DNA of 5,789 bases from JBDIBB01 sp039812685 (GCA_039812685.1 JBDIBB010000210.1:1-5789); one strand, 5' to 3'; shown: positions 1 to 5,668, counted from the first letter of the stretch. Numbers and translations are program-made. The notes: a model not told the origin generated them from the sequence alone.

Positions 1-1
1 C

Positions 2-258
2 GCCTGACCAACTGCATCAGCCTGGGCGGCCTGTGCCACCGGTGCGGCGTTGTTGTGGCGGGTCAAGCGCAATGCGCGCCTGCCCTGCGAGACGCGTCTC
101 CCCGACGGGACCTGTCCGAGCACGACGTATCCCTCGGACCACGATCGACGCCACCAGACCGACGGCGTCAAGAGGCAGATGAGCAGGTTTCCCTTGCGGA
201 CCCGTCGTCGCCGTCGGGCACGAGTCGCTCGGGTATCAATCCACGTCAAATCGCCTGA
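2..258 (+). pseudogene. IS4-type transposase fragment (internal part, decayed)
   Basis: Frame 2 reads, after an in-frame TGA at 5-7, a stretch with ATGAALLWRVKRNARLPCE followed by RLPDG and YPSDHDRRHQTDGV. This is the pattern of the segment between the second Asp and the Glu of IS4-family DDE transposases (usually G-A-x-L-L-W-R-x-K-x-N, then LPDGSYLS). The match fades after about base 177. Frame 1 (LADPSSPSGTS) then looks more transposase-like, which suggests a frameshift. The catalytic Asp residues would lie left of the window, and the expected C-terminal YxxRWxxE region is absent before the terminal repeat at 256-273, so an internal deletion is likely. Not functional. The family assignment is by recalled motif, and the exact IS is not identified. 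Confidence 0.7.
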
Positions 259-273
259 GTGAACAGTATTGGA
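256..273 (+). repeat. IS end-like repeat, copy 1
   Basis: TGAGTGAACAGTATTGGA matches 1634-1651 at 16 of 18 positions. It lies immediately 3' of the + strand transposase fragment, where a right terminal inverted repeat would be. The other copy lies at the 5' end of a - strand transposase fragment, so in element orientation the two are inverted, as expected for IS ends. The exact IS tip is not defined. Confidence 0.6.
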
Positions 274-274
274 T

Positions 275-910
275 CTAGCGCGCCAGCGGGAAGGCCCCCA
301 TGCGTCGGGGCTCGTAGTTCTCGACCACCGGCGCTCCCTCGGGCGGCGTGAGCGCGACGCCGGGCTCGCCGATGACGATGTCCGTCACCTCGACGTTCGG
401 CCCCTTGCTGCCGGTGCGCCGAACCACGAAGCCGTTGATGGCCGGCGCGATGACCCGCTCCGTTCCTTCTGCGTCCGTGACGGCGTAGACCGTCAGGCCT
501 TCCCACTTCTCGGGCAGCTCCCGAACCCCCGGCGTCGCCAGAAGGACGAGAGGATGGAGGCCGTCGGCCGGCAGCTCCAGGGGGTGGCTGACCCAGCCGG
601 ATGCTCCGGTGTAGGAGTACGCGCGCCTCGCCGCAACGTTGTTGATGGTGATCGCCATGTCCTTCGCGGCGTACGTCTCCGAACGGGTCGAGCCATCGGA
701 GAAGCGCCAGAACCGCCCCTCGGACGGCACCACCCCTTCGCCTGAGAACCGCATCGTTGCGGAGAACGGCACCCAGGTCTCCGCGAGTTCCTTCAGCTTC
801 GGGTATTCCTGGGCCTGCTTCGGATGTTCGCGCCCTTGCGAACGAATCGAAGCGAACGAGACAAGGAATGCGCATGCGATCAGAAGAACGGCGAACATCG
901 TCTTCCGCAT
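275..910 (-). CDS. Secreted or membrane-anchored protein of unknown function, 211 aa
   Basis: I do not recognise a named family. The start MRKTMFAVLL at 910 is preferred over the ATG six codons upstream (928) because AAGGAGG (917-923) sits six bases before it. Residues 2-5 are basic or polar and about 6-20 are hydrophobic (AVLLIACAFLVSFA), giving a Sec signal peptide or N-terminal anchor. LIAC at 10-13 fits a lipobox by letters, but it is very early and inside the hydrophobic run, so lipidation is doubtful. The mature part is rich in beta-type stretches, has no cysteine, and contains the segments FWRFSDGSTRSETY (about 70-85), GWVSHPLELP, and VTDIVIGEPGVALTPPEGA near the end. These recall small periplasmic beta-proteins of LolA-like fold, but that is inference only. 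Codon third positions are GC-rich and the frame is intact, so it is probably expressed. Its TAG stop lies just outside the IS end at 256-273, so the C terminus may be truncated or may have been spared by the insertion. Confidence 0.8.
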   Translation of the reverse strand: MRKTMFAVLLIACAFLVSFASIRSQGREHPKQAQEYPKLKELAETWVPFSATMRFSGEGVVPSEGRFWRFSDGSTRSETYAAKDMAITINNVAARRAYSYTGASGWVSHPLELPADGLHPLVLLATPGVRELPEKWEGLTVYAVTDAEGTERVIAPAINGFVVRRTGSKGPNVEVTDIVIGEPGVALTPPEGAPVVENYEPRRMGAFPLAR

Positions 911-913
911 TGC

Positions 914-1046
914 GAGCCTCCTTCTCAATCACGCAGCTCCTCCCACAAGTGCTCCAGCCACACTGGGCGAATACAGCTCGTGGAGTGCTCAAGACGAGCG
1001 ACCACATCGCGAAGCAGACAACCCAAGAGGTTACGGCTCGCTTCAT
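914..1046 (-). other. Signal-peptide-coding start upstream of the 211-aa gene (possible small gene or broken leader)
   Basis: ATG 1046 opens a reading frame beginning MKRAVTSWVVCFAMWSLVLS and continuing TPRAVFA|QCGWSTCGRSC. This has a basic n-region, a hydrophobic core and an AxA-type cleavage site (VFA before Q28), followed by three cysteines in twelve residues: a textbook Sec signal peptide with a short Cys-rich mature part. A promoter-like sequence lies about 40 bases upstream. The frame has no stop until 246. Past about 914 it only shadows the 211-aa gene in another frame and becomes Arg/Gly-rich, which does not look like real protein. A +1 shift would give a TGA directly after GRSC (in GTGATTGAG), so a small secreted peptide of about 38 aa that lost its stop by an indel is one reading. 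Chance is another. Confidence 0.35.
917..923 (-). promoter_or_regulatory. Strong Shine-Dalgarno site for the 211-aa gene
   Basis: AAGGAGG on the - strand lies six bases before ATG 910. It is the best ribosome binding site in the window and fixes the start of the secreted protein. Confidence 0.85.
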
Positions 1047-1085
1047 CGCGCGCCTTCGCTGAAAAGCGTACTGACGAGGTTGCGA

Positions 1086-1115
1086 GTCTTAGCACACTCG
1101 ATCGTGTCTTGTCAA
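1086..1115 (-). promoter_or_regulatory. Candidate sigma70-type promoter for the 1046/910 reading frames
   Basis: On the - strand, a perfect TTGACA (1115-1110) is followed after 18 bases by TAAGAC (1091-1086, three of six matches to TATAAT). Transcription would start near 1079, giving a 33-base leader to ATG 1046 and about 170 bases to ATG 910. The -35 box overlaps the last codon and stop of the transposase remnant, so it may be IS-derived or may have been formed at the junction. Confidence 0.45.
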
Positions 1116-1651
1116 TGGTGGGGTGCAGCCTTGCCGCCCCCCAGTCGTTGACACGCGCGGAGAAGACAGGCCTGGAGCAGCGACTGCTCCAGGACGTTCT
1201 GGCTGGTGCGGATCGTGGCGTACTCGAAGCAGACAAAGGCGACCGGGAGCACGCGGTGCGCGACGCGCACGCCGGCCATCAGGACCTGCGTGCCGCGGAT
1301 AGTGGTCTGATCGACGACGATTGGGATCCAGCCCGCGGGGCGGTCGCCCAGAGCGAGCCGCACGAGCAGTGGCGTCAGGACGGTCCCGTCGAGGGCGGGG
1401 TGGCGCAGGAGCCGGGCGAGTCGGTTGGCGCGGGCCTTTTCGGTTTGGTCGACGGGCAACGCGCGGGACAAGGCCGCACCATCACCACCTCGCCGTGCGT
1501 GCGGAGCCTGTCGGCGCGCGTTTTCACCCCGTCACCCACTCCACCACGCCTCTTCACCGACCACCCCCGGCGTCCACGCCGTCTCACGCGAGCTCGGCAG
1601 GGCCTTCGTCAGGGCTTCATGAATAGTCCGGGGTAAGTGAACAGTGTTGGA
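1112..1651 (-). mobile_element. Truncated IS4-like element remnant
   Basis: The remnant consists of the left terminal repeat (1651-1634 in element direction) plus the N-terminal third of a transposase. The inner boundary is not sharp: the family match is lost near 1150, and host-like sequence with a promoter begins by about 1115. No second terminal repeat of this copy is visible, and no target-site duplication could be identified. Confidence 0.6.
1634..1651 (-). repeat. IS end-like repeat, copy 2
   Basis: On the - strand TCCAACACTGTTCACTTA opens the transposase remnant. It matches 256-273 at 16 of 18 bases. It lies 60 bases upstream of the pyrH -10 box, so the IS insertion point is close to, but outside, the likely pyrH promoter core. 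Confidence 0.6.
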
Positions 1652-1710
1652 CTTGACCACGCCAGGACCCGTTTCGACGTACGAACCCGTCGGGCGAGGA
1701 ACCCGAAGGG

Positions 1711-1716
1711 TATAAT
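1711..1716 (+). promoter_or_regulatory. Perfect -10 box (TATAAT) for pyrH
   Basis: TATAAT is an exact -10 consensus in an otherwise very GC-rich stretch, with ten bases between it and the pyrH ATG at 1727. No -35 match is seen at 15-19 bases upstream, and there is no TG extension. A start seven bases downstream of the box would leave a leader of only about 3-5 bases. Confidence 0.6.
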
Positions 1717-1726
1717 CCGACCTCGT

Positions 1727-2443
1727 ATGCCTACGCCCGCTTACAAGCGAGTCCTCCTGAAGCTCTCCGGCGAGGCCCTGATGGGCGAGCAGAGTTACGG
1801 CATCGACCCCGCCGTCGCCACGCAGGTCGCCGAGGACATCGCCGAGGTGCGGGCGCTGGGCGTGGAGACGGCCTGCGTGATCGGCGGCGGCAACATCTTT
1901 CGCGGCGTGGCCGCGAGCGCCAGGGGAATGGATCGCGCCACGGCCGACTACATGGGCATGCTGGCGACGGTCGTCAACGCGCTGGCGCTGCAGGACGCCC
2001 TCGAGACGCTGGGCATCGCCACGCGCGTGATGACGGCCATCGAGATGCGCGCGGTGGCCGAACCCTTCATCCGCCGGCGGGCGATGCGCCACATGGAGAA
2101 GGGCCGCGTCGTCATCTTCGCGGCGGGGACCGGCAATCCCTACTTCACCACCGACACGGCGGCGGCACTCCGCGCGATGGAGATCAAGGCCGATGCGATC
2201 CTCAAGGCCACGAAGGTCGACGGGATCTACACCGACGACCCCATGACCCATCCCGACGCCACGCGCTACGACCAGATCTCGTACCTGGGCGTGCTGGAAC
2301 GGGGCCTGAAGGTGATGGACGCCACGGCCATCAGCCTCTGCATGGACAACCGGCTGCCCATCGTCGTCTTCAACCTGCGCACGCCGGGCAACCTGCGGCG
2401 GGCGGTGCTCGGCGAGCCCATCGGCTCGCTCGTCACGGCCTGA
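1727..2443 (+). CDS. pyrH: Uridylate (UMP) kinase PyrH, 238 aa
   Basis: Cytoplasmic kinase converting UMP + ATP to UDP + ADP in de novo pyrimidine synthesis; the bacterial enzyme is a hexamer of the amino-acid-kinase fold, unlike eukaryotic UMP/CMP kinases. Visible motifs: KRVLLKLSGEAL (7-18, with the phosphate-binding Lys and Gly), GGGNIFRG (53-60), DYMGMLATVVNALALQ (74-89), GTGNPYFTTDTAA (134-146, UMP/phosphate region) and KATKVDGIYTDDP in the nucleotide-binding part. The length matches the usual ~240 aa, and no key residue appears missing. ATG 1727 is chosen because the family begins a few residues before KRVLLKLSG. The longer frame from GTG 1637 would start inside the IS repeat. No Shine-Dalgarno sequence precedes the ATG. 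frr follows 73 bases later, the usual neighbour; tsf and rpsB are not found upstream. Confidence 0.97.
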   Translation: MPTPAYKRVLLKLSGEALMGEQSYGIDPAVATQVAEDIAEVRALGVETACVIGGGNIFRGVAASARGMDRATADYMGMLATVVNALALQDALETLGIATRVMTAIEMRAVAEPFIRRRAMRHMEKGRVVIFAAGTGNPYFTTDTAAALRAMEIKADAILKATKVDGIYTDDPMTHPDATRYDQISYLGVLERGLKVMDATAISLCMDNRLPIVVFNLRTPGNLRRAVLGEPIGSLVTA

Positions 2444-2452
2444 CGCTCGCGG

Positions 2453-2479
2453 CTGCGCACCTGGCGCAGGACGGTGCGT
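2453..2479 (+). other. Alternative hairpins in the pyrH-frr spacer
   Basis: CTGCGC (2453-2458) can pair with GCGCAG (2464-2469) over a five-base loop. Alternatively, GCGCACC (2455-2461) can pair with GGTGCGT (2473-2479; one G-T pair). The two structures exclude each other. No T-run follows, so this is not a classical terminator. It could tune pyrH/frr ratios or mean nothing in GC-rich DNA. Confidence 0.25.
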
Positions 2480-2516
2480 CCCCGCGCCCTTTCCTCACTC
2501 CCGGAGCCGAACCCAC

Positions 2517-3089
2517 ATGGAAGCCAAGGACCTGAAGTCCGTGATTGCCGACGGCAGGAAGCGCATGGAGGCGGTGCTCGAACACACGCGGCGCGAACTG
2601 GCGGGCGTCCGCACCGGCCGTCCCTCGGTCACCATCCTCGACAGCGTGCACGTGGAAGCCTACGGCACCGCGATGCCGGTGAACCAGGTGGCGTCGCTGT
2701 CGATTCCCGAACCGACGGCCATCGTCGCCCAGCCGTTCGATCCGCAGTTGATTGGCGCCATCGAGAAGGCCATCCGCGCGGCCAACCTCGGCCTCAACCC
2801 GCAGAACGACGGCAAGGTCATCCGCATCCCGTTGCCGCCGCTCACCGAGGAACGCCGCAGGGAGATGTCGAAGCTCGTGCACAAGCTGGCCGAGGAGGGG
2901 CGCAACAGCATCCGCCAGGTGAGACGGGAGGCCAACGACCGGCTGAAGAAGTTGATGAAGGACCACCTCCTGTCCGAAGACGACGAGCGCCGCGGGCTCG
3001 ACGAGGTGCAGAAGCTCACCGACCAGCAGGTCGCCGCCATCGACGACCTGCAGAAGAAGAAGGACGAGGAACTGCTGGGCAGGCACTAG
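2517..3089 (+). CDS. frr: Ribosome recycling factor, 190 aa
   Basis: RRF acts with EF-G to split the post-termination 70S ribosome so that its subunits can be reused; it is essential in bacteria. Two domains are visible: a helical bundle formed by residues about 1-30 and 105-190 (many Arg/Lys/Glu, e.g. RQVRREANDRLKKL), and a beta-rich domain at about 31-104. Family motifs: VRTGRPSVTILD (31-42), YGTAMPVNQVASLSIPEPT (49-67), LNPQNDGKVIRIPLPPLTEERR (93-114). The length is close to the E. coli protein (185 aa). The start is supported by GGAG at 2503-2506, ten bases before the ATG. It follows pyrH in the same direction and is probably co-transcribed, the common bacterial arrangement. Confidence 0.97.
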   Translation: MEAKDLKSVIADGRKRMEAVLEHTRRELAGVRTGRPSVTILDSVHVEAYGTAMPVNQVASLSIPEPTAIVAQPFDPQLIGAIEKAIRAANLGLNPQNDGKVIRIPLPPLTEERRREMSKLVHKLAEEGRNSIRQVRREANDRLKKLMKDHLLSEDDERRGLDEVQKLTDQQVAAIDDLQKKKDEELLGRH

Positions 3090-3147
3090 CGGCGTGCGCC
3101 GTGGGTATGGAGGCCTGATTACCGGGCTCGGTGTGCGGTCGTGCGCA

Positions 3148-3168
3148 GCCGGCCGCAGCGCCGGCCGC
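3148..3168 (+). repeat. Short GC repeat/hairpin before thrC
   Basis: GCCGGCCGC occurs twice, at 3148-3156 and 3160-3168, separated by AGC. GCCGGC of each copy can pair with the other around a six-base loop. It lies 21 bases upstream of the thrC ATG. No T-run follows; the function is unknown. Confidence 0.35.
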
Positions 3169-3189
3169 AAGCCGCGGGACGCGAACCAT

Positions 3190-4371
3190 ATGTCCTACTT
3201 CACCCACCTCGAATGCTCGGTGCCCTGCGGCGCGGGCCCGTTCGACCCGCGCCAGCCACACCACCTCTGCCCCGGCTGCGGCATGCCGCTGCTGGCGCGA
3301 TACGACGTCGGCGCGGCCCGCGCATGGTCTCGCGACAGCCTTCGCGATCGCGAGCCCACGATGTGGCGCTACCGCGAACTGTTGCCGCTCTTCGACGGCG
3401 AGCCGCCGGTGACGCTCGGCGAAGGGCTCACGCCGCTCGTGCACGCAGCGAGGCTCGGCGCGACGATTGGCCTGCCGCGCCTCTACGTGAAAGACGAGTC
3501 GCTGAACCCCACGAACTCGTTCAAGGCGCGCGGGCAGGCGGCGGCCGTCACGCGCGCCAGGGCGCTCGGCGCCAGGGTGCTGTCAGTGCCGTCGGCCGGC
3601 AACGCCGCCAACGCGATGGCGGCCTACGCGGCCGCGGCCGGCCTCGCCGCGCAGGTCTTCATGCCGCGCGACGTGAAGGTGCCCTTCATCCGCGAGTGTG
3701 AGGTCTACGGCGCCACCATCACGCTGGTCGATGGCCTGATCACCGACGCGGGGCGCGTGGCGGCCGAACGCGGCGGCCCGCTCGGCTGGTACGACGTCTC
3801 CACGCTGAAGGAGCCGTACCGCATCGAGGGCAAGAAGACGATGGGGTACGAGATCGCCGAGCAGATGGTGTGGTCACTGCCCGACTGGATCCTCTACCCG
3901 ACGGGTGGGGGCACCGGCATGGTCGGCATGTGGAAGGCGTTCGACGAGATCGAGCGGCTCGGCTGGCTGCCGGCTGGCCGCCGGCCGCGCATGGTCTCGG
4001 TGCAGGCCGAAGGCTGCGCGCCCATCGTCCGCGCCTTCGAACAGGGCACCGAGAAGGCGGCCCCATGGGAAGGCGCGAAGACCGTCGCCGACGGCCTGCG
4101 CGTCCCGAGGGCGATCGGCGACTTCCTGGTGCTGCGCGCCGTGCGCGAGAGCGGCGGCACGGCAGTGGCCGTGAGCGATCACGACATGGTGCGAGGCATG
4201 CTCGACCTGGGGCGCACCGAAGGCATCAGCGCGGCCCCGGAGGGCGGCGCCGCGCTGCACGCCCTGCGCGTGCTGCTCTCCCGCGGGCTGGTGAAGCCCA
4301 CCGAGTCGGTGGTGCTGTTCAACACCGGGGGCGCGCTGAAGTACCTCGACGCCCTCGACGTGGTCCGGTGA
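3190..4371 (+). CDS. thrC: Threonine synthase (PLP-dependent), 393 aa
   Basis: Converts O-phosphohomoserine to threonine plus phosphate, the last step of threonine synthesis, in the cytoplasm. It belongs to the fold-type II PLP enzymes. Visible parts: an N-terminal zinc-ribbon-like segment with Cys at 9, 13, 27 and 30; LGEGLTPL (76-83); NPTNSFKARG with the PLP Schiff-base Lys at 112; SAGNAANA (135-142); the glycine-rich phosphate loop PTGGGTG (237-243); and near the C terminus PEGGAALHAL and VVLFNTGGALKYLD. The N-terminal zinc ribbon and NPTxSFKARG fit the shorter threonine synthases rather than the ~430-aa E. coli type. ATG 3190 gives the family-typical MSYFTHLECS start; the open frame extends further left but without similarity. 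No clear ribosome binding site (GGGA at about 3175). It follows frr by 100 bases; hom and thrB are not adjacent. A related beta-replacing PLP lyase cannot be fully excluded. Confidence 0.93.
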   Translation: MSYFTHLECSVPCGAGPFDPRQPHHLCPGCGMPLLARYDVGAARAWSRDSLRDREPTMWRYRELLPLFDGEPPVTLGEGLTPLVHAARLGATIGLPRLYVKDESLNPTNSFKARGQAAAVTRARALGARVLSVPSAGNAANAMAAYAAAAGLAAQVFMPRDVKVPFIRECEVYGATITLVDGLITDAGRVAAERGGPLGWYDVSTLKEPYRIEGKKTMGYEIAEQMVWSLPDWILYPTGGGTGMVGMWKAFDEIERLGWLPAGRRPRMVSVQAEGCAPIVRAFEQGTEKAAPWEGAKTVADGLRVPRAIGDFLVLRAVRESGGTAVAVSDHDMVRGMLDLGRTEGISAAPEGGAALHALRVLLSRGLVKPTESVVLFNTGGALKYLDALDVVR

Positions 4372-4404
4372 CGCTTCGCGTCGCCGTGCCGGCCGGAGGC
4401 CCAT

Positions 4405-4442
4405 CCCGGCTCCCTTCGGGCCGGGGCGCGCGGGGCGCGCGC
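4405..4442. terminator. GC-rich hairpins between convergent thrC and pfkA
   Basis: CCCGGC (4405-4410) pairs with GCCGGG (4420-4425), with a possible inner CCC/GGG pairing around TTC. A second stem, GCGCGC (4426-4431)/GCGCGC (4437-4442), follows directly. The site lies between the 3' ends of two convergent genes, where a bidirectional terminator is expected. No T-run is present on either side, so intrinsic termination would be weak; it may instead block exonucleases or act with Rho. Confidence 0.4.
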
Positions 4443-4458
4443 CGTGGTGGCGCCGCGG

Positions 4459-5541
4459 TCAGTCGCCGAAACAGATGCCGATCGAGCGCGCCGTCCGGAG
4501 CAGGTCCGACTCGAGCGGAACCGTCTTCGTCTTCCCGACCACTTCGCTGAGCGAAACGGGCACGATGTCGGGGGGCTGGCTCGACACCATCTTGCCGAAC
4601 TGCCCGCGCACCACCAGGTCCACCGCGCTGGCGCCGAACCGTGTCGCGAGCACCCGGTCATAGGAGGTCGGCGTGCCGCCGCGCTGCAGGTGGCCGAGCA
4701 CCGCCGTGCGCGCTTCCTTCGCCGTGCGCTGCTCCAGTTCGGCGGCGAGCTTGTGGCCGACCCCGCCGAGGCGCTCGACGTACTGACCGTGGGCCTGCGT
4801 CATCACCGTCGTCTGGCCGCCGATCGGCTTGGCCCCCTCGGCCACGACCACGATCGTGAACCGCGCGCCGAACTGATCGCGGCGGCGGACGGCGGCGGCC
4901 ACCTTCTCGATGTCGTAGGGGATTTCGGGAATCAGGATGATGTCGGCGCCGCCCGACACGCCCGCGTGCAGCGCGATCCAGCCCGCGTACCGGCCCATCA
5001 CCTCCACCACCATGATGCGCCGGTGCGCGGCGGCGGTGGAGTGCAGGCGGTCGATCGCGTCGCTGGCGAAGCTGACCGCCGTATCGAAGCCGAAGCAGTT
5101 CACCGTGCCGACGATGTCGTTGTCGATCGTCTTGGGCACGCCGACCAGCGGCATGCCGAGGCGGTAGAACTTCTGCGACAACGACAGCGTGCCGTCACCG
5201 CCGATCGCGATCACGGCGTCGAGATCGACCTTGTTGAACACCTCGAGACAGCGCTCGGCATAGTCCTTCAGGCCGTCGGTGGTCTCCACCGGAGCGCCCA
5301 GCGGGTCGCCGCGGTTCACGGTGCCGAGGATGGTACCGCCCATGCGCAGGATCCCGGTGACGTCCTTGTGCGCGAGGCGGTAGGGTCGGTCCACTTCGAG
5401 GAGGCCATCGAAGCTGTCGGGGATGCCCAGGCACTCCATCCCCTGGTTGTTGGTCGCCTTGACGATGGCGCGGATGACGGCGTTGAGGCCGGGCGCGTCA
5501 CCGCCACCGGTGAGCACGCCGACGCGTCGGACTCGTGGCAT
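4459..5541 (-). CDS. pfkA: 6-phosphofructokinase, ATP-type, 360 aa
   Basis: Phosphorylates fructose 6-phosphate to fructose 1,6-bisphosphate, the committed step of glycolysis. Motifs: TGGGDAPGLNAVIR (11-24, nucleotide phosphate loop), GGDGT (114-118), PKTIDNDI (136-143, with the catalytic Asp 140), MGRYAGWIAL (182-191, substrate binding), IPEIPYD, and LGHLQRGGTPTSYDR near the C terminus. Gly at 117 is the residue that goes with ATP use, where PPi-dependent enzymes carry Asp. Lys at 137 replaces the Gly of E. coli PfkA and is also found in the longer 'group III' actinobacterial and related enzymes. The length of 360 aa (E. coli 320) fits that group. ATG 5541 starts four residues before the first beta strand, and no strong ribosome binding site is seen. 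Convergent with thrC, divergent from the tRNA gene. ATP preference is inferred from one residue. Confidence 0.95.
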   Translation of the reverse strand: MPRVRRVGVLTGGGDAPGLNAVIRAIVKATNNQGMECLGIPDSFDGLLEVDRPYRLAHKDVTGILRMGGTILGTVNRGDPLGAPVETTDGLKDYAERCLEVFNKVDLDAVIAIGGDGTLSLSQKFYRLGMPLVGVPKTIDNDIVGTVNCFGFDTAVSFASDAIDRLHSTAAAHRRIMVVEVMGRYAGWIALHAGVSGGADIILIPEIPYDIEKVAAAVRRRDQFGARFTIVVVAEGAKPIGGQTTVMTQAHGQYVERLGGVGHKLAAELEQRTAKEARTAVLGHLQRGGTPTSYDRVLATRFGASAVDLVVRGQFGKMVSSQPPDIVPVSLSEVVGKTKTVPLESDLLRTARSIGICFGD

Positions 5542-5611
5542 AGGGTTGCGATCTGAATCGGCGCCGCGAGATCGGCCGGCGTGGCCGATCGTGACGCCGC
5601 GAATCCGCGTG

Positions 5612-5617
5612 ACTATA
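5612..5617 (-). promoter_or_regulatory. Candidate -10 box for pfkA
   Basis: TATAGT on the - strand (five of six consensus bases) lies 70 bases upstream of the pfkA ATG, an AT island in GC-rich DNA. The sequence 17 bases further upstream (CCTCAG) is a poor -35, so the assignment rests on the -10 alone. Confidence 0.35.
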
Positions 5618-5628
5618 CCACCGCCGGG

Positions 5629-5658
5629 TTGCGACTGAGGCGAGCGCCATGTTACCCT
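5629..5658 (+). promoter_or_regulatory. Candidate promoter for the tRNA-Ala gene
   Basis: TTGCGA (5629-5634, four of six to TTGACA) and TACCCT (5653-5658, the TAnnnT pattern) are separated by 18 bases. A GC-rich stretch follows the -10, as at many stable-RNA promoters. Transcription would start about 48 bases before the tRNA. The match is modest. Confidence 0.3.
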
Positions 5659-5668
5659 TCGGGTTCGC

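Larger units (their letters stand above)
1112..1660 (-). pseudogene. IS4-type transposase fragment (N-terminal part, decayed)
   Basis: Reading leftwards on the - strand, 1660-1535 gives VVKSNTVHLPRTIHEALTKA and then an in-frame TGA at 1534-1532. The same frame resumes with ALSRALPVDQTEKARANRLARLLRHP, then PIVVDQTTIRGTQVLMAGVR, VLPVAFVCFEY and SQNVLEQSLL, and stops at 1112. VVDQT carries the first Asp of the DDE triad (codon 1312-1310), and the V-L-P-V-A-F and S-Q-N-x-L-E motifs are typical of IS4-family transposases. The second Asp and the Glu are missing: the product ends about 40 residues after SQN and would be far shorter than the usual ~400 aa. The region between the N-terminal piece and ALSRALP looks frameshifted (HGEVVMV in another frame). 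Dead remnant. Its 5' side abuts the terminal repeat at 1634-1651. Confidence 0.8.

Noticed and set aside
246..914. Arg/Gly-rich continuation of the frame starting at 1046
   Set aside because: It overlaps the 211-aa gene in another frame and looks like a shadow. The 211-aa frame has natural composition, a signal peptide and a strong ribosome binding site.
824..1636. 270-codon open frame on + through the IS zone
   Set aside because: It is antisense to the secreted-protein gene start and the transposase remnant, with no motif and no ribosome binding site.
1673..1685. TTCG-5-CGAA inverted repeat upstream of pyrH
   Set aside because: Four-base arms are too short to support an operator call.
1637..1726. 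Longer pyrH start at GTG 1637
   Set aside because: It lies inside the IS end repeat, adds 30 residues with no similarity to UMP kinases, and is upstream of the likely promoter.
1661..2251. Open frame on - across pyrH, continuous with the transposase N-terminal piece
   Set aside because: Upstream of about 1660 the frame is only the antisense of pyrH (His/Arg/Gly-rich). Only the part up to 1660 resembles a transposase.
2433..3170. 245-codon open frame on - opposite frr
   Set aside because: It is antisense to a clear ribosome recycling factor, with low-complexity composition and no recognisable motif.
3870..4550. 226-codon open frame on + overlapping the thrC end and the spacer
   Set aside because: It is an out-of-frame shadow of thrC with an Arg/Gly/Ala-rich product.
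4444..5556. 370-codon open frame on + opposite pfkA
   Set aside because: Its His/Arg/Ala-rich protein is the antisense shadow of pfkA, whose motifs are unmistakable. Long antisense frames are usual in GC-rich DNA.
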